From NCBI GenBank assembly GCA_036971475.1, contig JBAIZL010000001.1:208672841-208736840 (forward strand): 64,000 nucleotides of DNA. Reading direction: 5' to 3'. The translations under genes were made by a program, and so were the position numbers. Source of the stretch: Prosapia bicincta (taxonomy: Eukaryota > Arthropoda > Insecta > Hemiptera > Cercopidae). Shown here piece by piece: positions 1 through 10,345 of the stretch. Position 1 is the stretch's first letter. Each line of letters begins with the position of its first letter. The notes under the pieces are model-generated. The model was not told where the DNA came from. It saw only the letters and a program-made list of their open reading frames with translations, and made no database searches.

Positions 1-60
<60 letters not shown>
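1..60. repeat. (AT)n microsatellite at window edge
   Basis: Pure AT dinucleotide repeat that runs off the left edge of the window. It directly abuts the foldback element at 61-266, so a PLE-type remnant again sits next to an AT tract, as at the large PLE cluster. Confidence 0.98.
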
Positions 61-64
<4 letters not shown>

Positions 65-109
65 AACATAAGTCAAAATACAAATGCAAGAATTATAATT
101 GAATTTACA

Positions 110-154
110 ATTCAAAGCTTTTCGTTGGCTAACAGTACTAACATCATCAGGAAT
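110..154 (-). ncRNA. Hammerhead ribozyme motif, inverted partner
   Basis: Inverted counterpart of the motif at 173-217. CUGAUGA and GAAA are intact and the same AAGCUU stem III and GAAU/AUUC stem I are present. Stem II has one mismatch, so this copy is probably weaker. Confidence 0.5.
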
Positions 155-172
155 ATTAAACAATTGTATAAT

Positions 173-217
173 ATTCCTGATGATGTTGGTACTGTTAGCC
201 AACGAAAAGCTTTGAAT
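173..217 (+). ncRNA. Hammerhead ribozyme motif (type with minimal stem III)
   Basis: Read 5' to 3': stem I strand AUUC, core CUGAUGA, a U, stem II GUUGG/CCAAC with a 9-nt loop, GAAA, a minimal stem III inside the palindrome AAGCUU, then U at the cleavage position and stem I strand GAAU. All invariant core positions are present. The minus-strand partner at 110-154 has the same core, but stem II carries one A-C mismatch (GUUAG against CCAAC). Stem I is only 4 bp, so activity as a monomer is uncertain. Confidence 0.6.
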
Positions 218-321
218 TTTAAATTCAATTATAATTCTTGTATTTGTATTTTGACTTATGTTCTTTATTAATACACAAGAATACATATTGCGATAATTGT
301 ATATATATATATATATATATA

Positions 322-421
322 CAAGTCGATTTTCGAGAGCTATACTACAGGGTTCTCACTATCGACCATTAGGGCATAAAAGTTCTCAAAAATGAGACCA
401 TAGCTCTCGAACGTCGACTCG
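322..421. mobile_element. Short foldback (MITE-like) element
   Basis: A sequence of about 95 bp whose ends are near-perfect inverted repeats. The left end contains AGTCGATTTTCGAGAGCTAT. The right end reads in reverse complement as AGTCGACGTTCGAGAGCTAT. A short AT microsatellite (301-320) abuts it on the left, and ATATAC occurs on both sides. There is no coding capacity and the family is unknown to me. Confidence 0.5.
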
Positions 422-2150
422 CAAATATACATAAGTAAGATTCTTTTCAAGTATATTAAACTGTAATAGATAAGTGAATACAAGGTATTAGTGTTGCTAT
501 AGTTAAAATATGTATTACTATGTGTATATAAAATATACTATGTACATATATAAAAGTGTATAATAATTCCATACACCATTGATATACTATCATTGTAAAC
601 ATCTAAATAAAAAGAATAATTTCTTAACTTTTATAGAGTTCGAATTAATTAGAATTTTGGAAGTTAATTCTTGAATTATATTGCTCATTACAATGTTTCT
701 ATTTATAGAAATTTATATTAGTATAACTTTCAAGTAAACTGTCGTTTATAAGAGAGGGACCATTGTAAGTATTATACTTAAAGCTATATAAACCTAGCTT
801 ACTCTTTTCAAATATGTAAATTTATCTTTTGATATACGAATGATAAAATTAAATTATAGTAGCTTTTTACAACTTGATGTCTTTTACTTTTCAAGAAGCC
901 TAAAATAATGGCACTAATTTTAATGTAAATTGTCTTTACAAACAATCAATATTTTTAGCAATATTTTTAATATTCTACATTTCTCGAGTTTAAAATAAAT
1001 TAAAGTGTTTTTTTTATTTCAGAGATGTTTTGTTTTACACATAATTTATTGACCGCATACTCGTATTTTTTAAATTCTTTTCTTAGCATCAACGTTATTT
1101 CTTATTGAGATCCTTGTTAAGCATTCGTAGGCCTTTAAATTCTAATGCATTGAGAACGCTAATGCTTTCAAAGCCTCAAAGTATTTAATACATTGTTATT
1201 TGTGGAGTTTCTGTTATGCATAAAGGGAAAAGCATGAGGTACGTGAGTTTCCCCAAGCTATCAGTGTAATCTATTTTAAGATTGAAAATAGTTGGAGAAA
1301 TATACTAAGCAACAAAATAAAACACTGGCTGTATATATTTATATATTATTATAATTCGAATTAATAGATTTTTCTAACACGCTCGATTCTTGGTTTTACA
1401 GGCAGATATTTTGTTCTTGGGTAGCATTCAACCTAATAATATTGAAATCACAAGACTCACCTTAATAGGTAACAGTAGACAAGACATCAAGAAGGCACTT
1501 TGCAGTATCATAATGTTCGTGTTCATCAAACTAAAGCTGAGTAAATGAATCTAATTGACACAGATGATATCTAGTAGCCACAGACCTATAACTGTGAGTT
1601 ATCGGTATCGTGACAAATGGCCATTTCATTGTCATAAAAATTAAGATAAGTATGGAATGTTTTTCAGATTGTTAAAAAAAGAAATTTAATTGTTTTAGAG
1701 ATATAAAAAAACTAAAAAGTAGTGAACAGTTATGAAATAACAATAAAAACTAATAATTCGTTTAATAAACATGTAACAAATTAATGTACGTGGTACACTA
1801 CACATGAAAAAATTTACAAGTTACAGTAAACATACAACACTAAAACCTCGATGGAGATAATTATTTTTCTGGATTTATATAGTATAAGTTAATTAATTCT
1901 GTAACGCTCATGCGGAAGGTGCCTGTCTATATTAAAAAAAAAGAATAAAAGCTGTGATAAATTAAATGCCATCGGGTGTTCATGATTGATCTAATCTTTC
2001 CTACAATTGTAGTTATAAGTTTTTTTTATTTAAATATTACAAATACATTTTTCAAAGATTTGATCTATTGTAATCTATAGTACTATTTTCTAGTCTTATA
2101 TATATTTAAAAAATACGAGAATATACAAGTACAACAATATATTGTTGTAT
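422..2150. other. AT-rich sequence, nothing recognised
   Basis: No ORF, RNA gene or repeat boundary that I can support. Composition is like the rest of the intergenic background. Confidence 0.6.
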
Positions 2151-2156
2151 CATACA

Positions 2157-2201
2157 ATTCAAAGCTTTTCGTTGACAGATAGTACCAACATTATCGGGAA
2201 T
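2157..2201 (-). ncRNA. Degenerate hammerhead-like remnant
   Basis: In reverse complement it aligns with the hammerhead at 173-217 through GUUGGUACU, CAACGAAAAGCUUUGAAU and GAAU/AUUC. The core reads CCGAUAA instead of CUGAUGA, so U4 and G8 are changed. Probably an inactive relic of the same terminal repeat. Confidence 0.45.
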
Positions 2202-2215
2202 AATAAACAATGTCA

Positions 2216-2635
2216 TACAAACATGTGTTGGATTAGACTCAACAACAGTGTTGCCAAAACACTATTATAATATTTTCAAAATTAATAACTTGCTGCCTCA
2301 ACATCATGTACACTAAATGCAGTATCAAATTTTGATTTTATTTTTATCAGTTCATTTATTACCTTGTTATTAATATTATACTTATATTTTTCTACAGCTT
2401 CATATATACTCATTCTTAAACTTTTAACAATTGTTTTGTGTGAATTTATATGAAGGTTAAGAAATATATAAATATAATATTATTATAAATTAATAAATTA
2501 ACAGATAAAAATAAATCGAAATTGATACTATATTTAGTGTACGTATTGAAGAAGTTAATAAATTTGACGATATTGTAAGAGAATTGACCACGCTGTTGTT
2601 CAGTCCATCTAACACTTATTTATATTATATTCTTT
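2216..2635. other. AT-rich sequence between two terminal-repeat relics
   Basis: Lies between two relics of the same family in opposite orientation (2157-2201 minus, 2641-2690 plus). It could be the decayed interior of one element, but no coding trace is visible. Confidence 0.35.
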
Positions 2636-2640
2636 ATTAC

Positions 2641-2715
2641 TCCTGATGATGTTGGTACTGTTTGTTAATGAAGAAATTGGGATTGTATACAATAAATTAT
2701 TTTTGCATTTGTATT
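2641..2715 (+). ncRNA. Degenerate hammerhead-like remnant
   Basis: Begins with a canonical CUGAUGAUGUUGGUACUGUU, as at 177-196, but the second half of stem II and the GAAA box are scrambled. A trace of the family's downstream tail follows (GCATTTGTATTTT). Confidence 0.4.
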
Positions 2716-4265
2716 TTACAATCTTTGATGCGGGTTGTACGTCGTGTTAAAGTTTGATGTCAATTCTTGCAGACATTTTTGGGTTTTGAAGTGTAAAAGA
2801 AACCGTCACATAATTTGTTTGTGCTCCCACTATAACTCTATCGGGCCATCTTCTTCTTATTTACCTTTTTATAATTGCCATTTCAAGATTTTATCGGTAT
2901 TTGGTCATACTCGTTTATACGTTTATGGGCGCAACAGCAAAACTGTTTTCTCTAAGTGTCTGCAAATGAGTGACCTACCTCCATTTTTCTTTGATTTTAT
3001 CTGTGCATATATAATGTAATATGTGACGTTTTAGTGTGAATATGCAGCCAAAACCGTTTAGTTCCCACTTTGAAACCTTAAAACATTAATATCTACAAGT
3101 GTTGTAAACAGGCGTATTCTGATTGCCTTTTTGTCACAAGAGTAGCCTACATCCTTGAACTATTTCCTGATTTTCACCATATTTTTTAAAGTAAAATTGA
3201 ACATAGATAGAATACTCATAAATTCAGGTCAGAAGATCGGTAATTAGTTAATACAAAAACGGAATCTTTAGGGGCTTTTCTGCTGGATTTAATTCGGAAT
3301 GTGTCATTAATCCTTATTAAACGCGTACGATAACGATTTGTTCAAGAACAAATAAATAATATAATTTATTAAATGACAACCTTTTCAAAGATGTGTAAGT
3401 AAAATCAAAATTTTACATAAATCATCTTTTATCTAGTTTACCTGAGTAATTCCTGTAAAATAAGTTAGTGAGCTACAAAATAATTGAATGAAACCCGGAT
3501 AATCTCCTCAGGGTACAAACTTTGCGTGTAGTAATTTAACTTCCTCTAACCGGGGACTTACTTTTTCTTTGAAAACAGTTGAGCGGTCGATTATGTCGGT
3601 AAATATTTATAAAACCATAACAATGAAACTTGTTTTCCGTTTTCTCTCTAAGCGTATTACAAATTTTCTAATTTTGTCCCAGTATCTTTTAACTTTATTA
3701 AAGCTACTAAAGATAATTTGATACAATCATGTTCAAATATATTAGTGATATTAGAAATATTAAATATTAATTTATCTTGTTCAAAAATCAGGGTAAAAAT
3801 TAATGTTAAAAAGGAGAAACAAATTCATAAACATTACCTCTACTTAAAATGTTTCAACTCCACTTATTGTTATATCAGACTTTGCTACTGAAAACTTAAC
3901 TTACACAATTAAAACATCCTATGTAGAAACATTTATTCAAACGTAAACCTCTCTAAGCATATTGCTTTTGCAGATCTTTATCGGATGTTTGAGAGAAAAT
4001 ACAGTGCAATATTAAGTTGGAACAAGACTGCGCAAGTACTCTAAACTCCACAGCGCGGATTGAATACAAAGTGCCTTGTTTAGAGACGATCCGATATAGA
4101 TCAACGAATCCGAAATAAATAACTGAAAACGACTCCCTCGGCCCCGTAAAATCCGTTATGAATATTTATATGCCTCGAGTTATGCTTCCGCTTGTGCACC
4201 TGAATCAAATTGCGCTGACCTTGAACTTTGCTTCTCAGAATTTGTTGGCTGAATTCTGTATACAA
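2716..4265. other. AT-rich sequence, nothing recognised
   Basis: An open frame of 94 codons at 2735-3019 (plus) has no recognisable motif, and I do not call it a gene. The rest holds no supported feature. Confidence 0.5.
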
Positions 4266-4510
4266 TCTATAGATCTCTCTCTCTCTTTCACTCTTTCTCC
4301 CCCTCTTTCCCCTCTCTCTCCTCTCTCTCTCACTCTCTCTAATTCTCTCTCTCTCGCTCGCTACCTCTCTCACCTCCCTCTCCCCTCCCTCTCTCTCCCC
4401 CCTTTTCCCATCTCTCCTCTCTTTCTCCCCCCTCTTACCCCTCTCTCACTCTCTTTCTCTTTCTCACTCTCTCTCTCTCCCCCTATCTCTCTCTCCTTCT
4501 CTCTCTGTTT
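4266..4510. repeat. Polypyrimidine (CT)n-rich tract
   Basis: About 245 bases of nearly pure C and T on the plus strand, built of CT, CCT and CCCT blocks and ending in a short T run. It opens frames on both strands (Ser/Leu-rich on plus, Arg/Glu-rich on minus) that are low-complexity artefacts. Confidence 0.95.
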
Positions 4511-5440
4511 TTTTTAAATAGAGTGCATACGTAATGCTTGATTATAAAACCCCCATGTTATGATAGAACCAGTATGTATACCATTAGAATAGACCTAATT
4601 TAAAAAAAAAAAATTACTTCCATGCGAGGGAAACAGTTTATGCGTAGCATTAAACACGGCCCCCAATATGGCGTGCAACATTCAATTGACCTATACAAAA
4701 ATTCAATCTTTCACTTTCCAACTTTCTGACTAAATCACGCTAGAAAACTTTACTTTTTTTGTTTAATCAAATCGGTCCTAATTAGATAAATGTGGCTATA
4801 TTGTAATAAAGTAGGTAAAGTAGTGCTCTTTTCTTAAAAACCTTGAAATTATAATTTTTTATATATTATTATGTAAACATTTACCTATTGAAACCTGCCT
4901 ATGTATTAAGGTAGGACTTACATATTGCTTAAATGGGGACGACTCTTTCGTGAGATCTGTTCCTTTATCGCCTTTCTTTGCTACAAATACGTTTACACAT
5001 TTTTATAAGCAAAACTCCTTTAATAAATATTACAAATTCGGTTAATGGCAAAAAAGAAACATATTTATTTGGTTTTCTGCAATATTTTTTCTCGTCATAG
5101 TAAGAGAATACAACGATAAGGTATAACGTATTGGAATAATTGTACTTCTTTCCGGTCGTTTAAAGAGTGAAAATGTCCATAAAAGAGAGGTTTTTGTATA
5201 AAAACTACTGTTTTTCTTTTTTATTATTTGACTACAAAACCTTTCCGAAATAAACAGCGTCTTTTCGTAAAATCAATCCCGCCCCTTGATAGTAGCCTAT
5301 ACAATAATAAGTTTCAAATAATAAGAAAAAAGTAATAATAAATAACCCCCCCCCCAACAATGCCCAATTGTTTATTATATCATGTTCGGATATCATTGTA
5401 TACGTTATACAGTACAATTTTGTACTTAATGATATAATGA
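4511..5440. other. AT-rich sequence, nothing recognised
   Basis: No supported gene. A C homopolymer lies near 5347. Confidence 0.5.
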
Positions 5441-5441
5441 T

Positions 5442-6000
5442 TGCCTAAGCTACTATATAGGACAAACAGGAAGAAACCTTACCACAAGATACAAGAAACA
5501 GATCAAGGTATAACCTCTTGAGTTCCGGCAACAAAGTTCTTGATGGATTGTTTTAAAATTTTGTAATTATGTTTGTATTTGTTATTGAAAGTTTTCCATG
5601 TAATTTTTTTTCCAAAAATGTACCCCATTTTTGAAATATAAGTGGTAAACCAGACACTGGAATCAAATTATCCCAGTACATATTCTACAGAAGATAAATA
5701 ACACACATACACCAACATTGACACAAACCTAGAAATTATACTCCTCATCAATTAAAATAATAAATTGAACGGAACAGAATATTTCGAAATATACAAGTAA
5801 TACAAAAACCAACAACAACCAAACGATAAAACTCTTTCGCAATCCAACACTATATTCGAATACATAACAACAACCATTCTATGAACAACAACATCTTACA
5901 GATTTGCAATAACCTAACACATATGACCAGACTGTATTACCTGTGTCTCACGTCACTAAACAAGTGTTAAACGACTGCTGAGAAATATTAGTAAGACAAT
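5442..6000 (+). pseudogene. Decayed Penelope-like element fragment (GQTGR family)
   Basis: 5'-truncated and broken relic of a PLE C-terminus. At 5445-5513 one frame reads LSYYIGQTGRNLTTRYKKQ, the second half of a GIY-YIG motif with its Arg. About 180 bases of unrelated sequence follow. The trace resumes at 5700-5890 with NGTEYFEIYK and QSNTIFEY, which match the same positions of the better copy at 42940-43372. Several in-frame stops are present. The family's 3' tail follows, including a weakened form of its hairpin at 5954-5966 (CACT/AGTG stem) and the tail GCCAAG. Confidence 0.65.
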
Positions 6001-8135
6001 TGCCAAGAAATTAGTAATTATTAGAAAATATTAGTAATTGCCAACAAAATTGGTAAATAATTACAACTTTGAGTTTTAATGTCTTTTAAGTATTAATTTT
6101 TCATCCAGAAATAATTAAACAATGAATATATTGCCTTATTTTAGCACCCCCCCCCACATAACAGTCTTTCATCTGGATGGAAAATAACTACTATTTGAAT
6201 TTGCTTACATATTAATACAATATTAAACAGTTCAAGTGAAAAGTAGTAGCTAAAATTGGATATGGAATCAAATACTATATAGTTTTATAATTGTCATAAT
6301 TAGGAAAATTTGTATTTTCGTTGCATTGAATTGAATATTTAATACTAATGTATTGAATAGTTGAATATTCTTAACTTTAATTATTTTTTTAAGAATTGTA
6401 ATCCCAAAATACCTATATAATAGAGGAATTTTTGTTACTAGATTTTACTTATTTTACTTTACGGATATTTTCGTAAAATAACATGTATTAACTATTTTAA
6501 CTAAATTGAAATTGCACTCATAAAGCATTTTATTATTTTCTTTTCATTCTCCCCTACTAATTCTTGACAGATCAATCCTGATTACCCAAAATTGAGTTCT
6601 CACTGAGTGAGTCCCAAAGAACTGCGAGTCCCAGGGCACCCTATCTAGACCTTAAGTATTACCAACGCCTAATACTCCCTCACCCTTGATTCGCTAACGT
6701 CTGCCAAAGCAAAGCCTTCCTATTGGGATGAATACTCGTATAAATCTCAGGGCACTAAAGGTGTGTCAAAACGGAAAAGGAAAATTAAAGTCAACCGCCT
6801 GCATTAATTTCTAATGTATTCCTACATTTTCTAAGCTTGATGATTTTACTTACACCTTACTAATCTGCGAAATCTCTACATCATAATAAAACCCAAACTG
6901 ATGCATTTGTAATACCTATGATGTATAAGGTTTTCGTATTCGAATGCTAAAGTATGAAACGGAATTCGGTTATCCATGAGTTCAAACAATCATGGTCAGC
7001 TGAATTGTTTTACAGAAATTACAAAATACCATAAAAAGGTTGTACAAAATTGTGGATTTCAAACAATTGTCATTTTCCATATTAATTAAACTCTACCCTT
7101 TTCACGAAATGAAGATAAAAGTATCTATATTTCTTTATCACAAAACAAAATTCCATTATTTGTTCGTATCTAAAACTCGAACCCTTATATACATGTAAAT
7201 ATTTGAAAATTTGCCTTTGTTAAACAGTAAAATATTTTCAAATACGCTTTCAAGAACCCATAAACACCTAAGCATAATGCTGGATAAACCACTGCCTAAC
7301 AACTCGTAACCGCATATCCCTACTTCACAAATATGTAACGAACCCTACGAATCCGACACAAACCATAATAACAGACTTCACATAGGCAGATAGTTCGGAA
7401 TATACAAACAATTAAGATAAGATACTACATTTACAATAATAAATCTAACAATCTATTTAATTTTAATCTTCCTACACATGTAGATGCTACTATCCTAAAA
7501 GTCCATTAAAACTACCTAATATGTTTCGCTATCACTACCATATCCTCAAAACTTTCAACCACCTGTCAGTTACGGTAAGAGTTGACATTTGGTCAAATAT
7601 TTCCGAAATTCAAGGATAAAATATATTCTACTATCGAAAGTTGTTTACTTAATAATATATGTGCGTCTTATAAGCAACAATTCAAATTTTCGATACCAGA
7701 ACATGATAATTACAGAGTAGATCCGAGCTTTGTAGAAAAGCACATGCCGGCTGTATCACTTCTATGTACTCGCAGATAGCGTATTCATCTATACAGTTTG
7801 GTTATAGCTATAAAATTCCTTTTACCGTTACTTCGGTATGCTACTTCGGTACGCTACTTCGGTAGCGTTACTTCGAAATGCTAAAAAATAATAACATGAA
7901 ATTAGAAACAAAAAAATAAACATTGTAATGATAAAATTAACCTAAAAAATAAAACCACACAATTAAATATTTAATTCGCTAATAAGTGGGAAAAATAAGT
8001 AAACGGGAAAATTTTAAAAGCAGAAAATAGGGGTGGAAAAGAAACAAAACTACCCTGGAGAGAAATTTTTTCACAAATTTTTAAATACAAGCTCTACATC
8101 TTTCATCAAATTCTTCATTCAATCATGTTTTAATA
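6001..8135. other. AT-rich sequence, nothing recognised apart from a small repeat
   Basis: A short tandem run of a CTACTTCGGTA-type unit lies at 7828-7880, and a C homopolymer near 6147. A 65-codon frame at 7582 has no motif support. Confidence 0.5.
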
Positions 8136-8139
8136 GATG

Positions 8140-8660
8140 TTTTTCCTTTGGATGAGAATTGATGTAGTAACATTACACATTTTTCAAATATTGATTCAAT
8201 AAATGAAATATAAAAAAGTGATATTTCCTTCGGATTCGAACTGAATGACTCGCCCTAATCCAACTTTCCCATTGCTAAAATTCTGTTACTTAAAGATGTA
8301 TATGAAATTACTAGAGAAACGTTCTTTGCAATAATGAAGTAATACAAAAGATGGATAGAGTGAGAAATTTTAGATTACCATCAGCTTCATAGATTTGAAG
8401 GAAAAAAAGAAAGCGAATAAATATGTAGTAACGAATAAAAATAGTAATCTAACCCCACACACTCTATAGAGAGGAAATTGTAAACTTGCAAGGAAATTCA
8501 CTTTCTATTTTGCCACTTAATATTGTAATTCTGTGTTATCTCGTATTTAGATATGTATGTAATTGTAATTATACAATGAAAAGAAACGAAAATAAAATAT
8601 TTTTATGTCGACCTCAGTAGGCATTAACTTCAAAAAAATATTATATTACTGTATTTCAAT
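8140..8660 (-). repeat. Interspersed repeat B, copy 1 (tRNA-like B box)
   Basis: Shares several blocks in the same order with 20450-20800: TTCAAATATTGATTCAA, AAGATGTATATGA and GACCTCAGTAGG. On the minus strand near 8225-8260 it contains GTTCGAATCC preceded by TAGCAATGGG. These resemble the B and A boxes of an RNA polymerase III promoter, so a tRNA-derived SINE origin is possible. The tRNA-like part lies inside the repeat rather than at its 5' end, which weakens that reading. Confidence 0.45.
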
Positions 8661-9145
8661 TATTTGAAATCAAACATTTATAGTTGAAAATCACCTGCTT
8701 GATTAGGATATAGCGAATTATAGATCTTATCAATCTCATTATAAATAATTAAGGTAAATAAAGAATGGTAAAACAATATTATTATTCGAACAGGTTTACT
8801 GTGTCACAAGCTACCGTGGTTTTCCTTTCCTGTATGGCCTGTGTGGAGTTCCATGCACATTAGGTGGCGCTACGTATTCACACACGTCAGATCTACTTTC
8901 TTTCCAAATATAACATTCCACCAACGTGCTGATCTGAAATTCGTAGTCAGATTTACATTTTATAGACCTTAGGCTTCGTGCCTGCAATGATTAAATGCTT
9001 GCTCGAACGCAAACTGTGTTGTTACACTGGATTACAAAGTTGTTTTTTTTTTTTCTTGTTACAAGAACGGCAAGACCTGAATATATAATAGTATCGTTGA
9101 TTTTAAATTTATAGTTTTTCTCTATCTTTCATAGTTTGTTTATAT
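8661..9145. other. Unassigned sequence
   Basis: Somewhat GC-richer near 8800-9000, with no frame or motif I can assign. Confidence 0.4.
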
Positions 9146-9150
9146 TAGAA

Positions 9151-9948
9151 ACCCGGAGAACTTCCTACTGCCTAAAAGTCAATGACAGGCGTGTTAATAT
9201 TAGCTAAACTTAATTTTATATCTAATTAACATAATAATATTGTTAAGAAATTACTTTGAAATGTGTTGGTAAATAAATTAAAATGTTGAGTGTTGCTTTG
9301 CAACTAATATTTGGAATGAGTTCAATGAAATGTTTCAAGATAAGATAGAAAATCATAATGTATGCTATTTGTGCACTTAAAATTACATCTTGAGAAAAAT
9401 TGTTGTCGTTAGGAAGCTGTTTTTCTAAAAATCTAGCGTTTTTTATAGGTTAATATATTTCTGCTGAAATTAATTGGTTTGGGGAAGTCGAGTGCTCTAT
9501 GTACCCCCTGGCTACGGCACTGAGACTTACTATGTCCGAAACCTTTCCAGGAATCTACTCAACGATTTCCCAAAGTTTCTTGGCGACGCATTAGTGCTTT
9601 AGTATTGCATTAGGCTCATAAATAGATACATACGTACAAACATTCATTTTTATACTTATAGATAGCTGACCCGATGAACTTCGTATCGCCTTAAAGTCAA
9701 TGAATGACGTGCTATCATTAGCTAATTTAATATAGTATCTCATTAACATATTAATAGCTGCACTTATAGTACTCGATAGAGAAAAGTGTGACAATAAACG
9801 TTCTTGATTTAATGTTACTTATTAAAGTGCATTCGGATATACAATATTTTTTTTTATTGTTTGAAATGTGTTGAAAAAGAAAATAATTTTAAAATAATGA
9901 GTGTTACCTAGCAACCAAAATTATGAATAAATTCAATGAAATGTCTTA

Positions 9949-9952
<4 letters not shown>
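9151..9952 (+). repeat. Interspersed repeat A, tandem full and partial copies
   Basis: A repeat of about 500 bp (9151-9655) beginning near ACCCGGAGAACTTCCTACTGCC is followed at once by a second, partial copy (9664-9952) beginning ACCCGATGAACTTCGTATCGCC. The second is cut off at a (CA)n(TA)n microsatellite. An inverted copy lies beyond the PLE cluster at 19449-19985. Shared landmarks are the ACTTCGTATCGCC start, a TTTGAAATGTGTTG block, GAGACTTACTATG and a TACATACGTACAAACATTCAT end. I do not recognise the family. Confidence 0.6.
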
Positions 9953-10010
<58 letters not shown>

Positions 10011-10093
10011 TTATTTATTTATTTATATATATGTACAGGGTGCGGCAGCATAACTTCCTTTTTTTAAATGATATATATTTCCTTTTTTTCATT

Positions 10094-10189
<96 letters not shown>
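9953..10189. repeat. (CA)n and (AT)n microsatellite block
   Basis: (AC)17 at 9953-9986, then AT repeat, a 60-base interruption and about 100 bases of AT repeat ending exactly where the PLE cluster begins. Frames across it are low-complexity artefacts. Confidence 0.95.
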
Positions 10190-10192
<3 letters not shown>

Positions 10193-10301
10193 TTGATATT
10201 TAATATTATCCATTGTTTTTCCGTTGCACTGACTTTATGAAGTTAATATATTACTATTTTTGAGTAATTTTATCCACCATTAAGTGCAATAATTTTACCT
10301 T

Positions 10302-10345
10302 GAGTGATGAGGCACCTTTCGGTCTTTGACCATTGTCGAATCACT
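10302..10345 (-). ncRNA. Hammerhead-like fold overlapping the stop codon, unit A
   Basis: In sense orientation: stem I AGUGAU/AUCACU (6 bp), core UCGACAA, an extra U, stem II GGUC/GACC with an AAA loop, GAAA, minimal stem III AGG/CCU with a UG loop, and C at the expected cleavage position just before stem I closes. The geometry matches a minimal type PLE hammerhead. The core departs from CUGANGA at positions 3, 4 and 8. The UGA stop codon forms part of stem I. Confidence 0.5.

Larger units (their letters stand above)
61..266. mobile_element. Foldback PLE-type terminal remnant with two opposed hammerhead motifs
   Basis: Two near-identical arms in inverted orientation (61-159 and 170-266) separated by about 10 bases. 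Each arm carries a hammerhead-like motif, plus strand 173-217 and minus strand 110-154. No coding sequence remains. Hammerhead motifs in terminal repeats are an established property of Penelope-like elements, so I infer a PLE terminal repeat that inserted as an inverted pair. Related single copies lie at 2157-2201 (minus) and 2641-2690 (plus). Confidence 0.7.

Noticed and set aside
4101..4517. Ser/Leu-rich and Arg/Glu-rich frames across the CT tract
   Set aside because: Low-complexity translation of a polypyrimidine repeat.
9923..10240. 105-codon frame with Thr-His and Ile-Tyr runs, and similar frames at 31003, 37850, 37986 and 43870
   Set aside because: Translations of CA and AT microsatellites.
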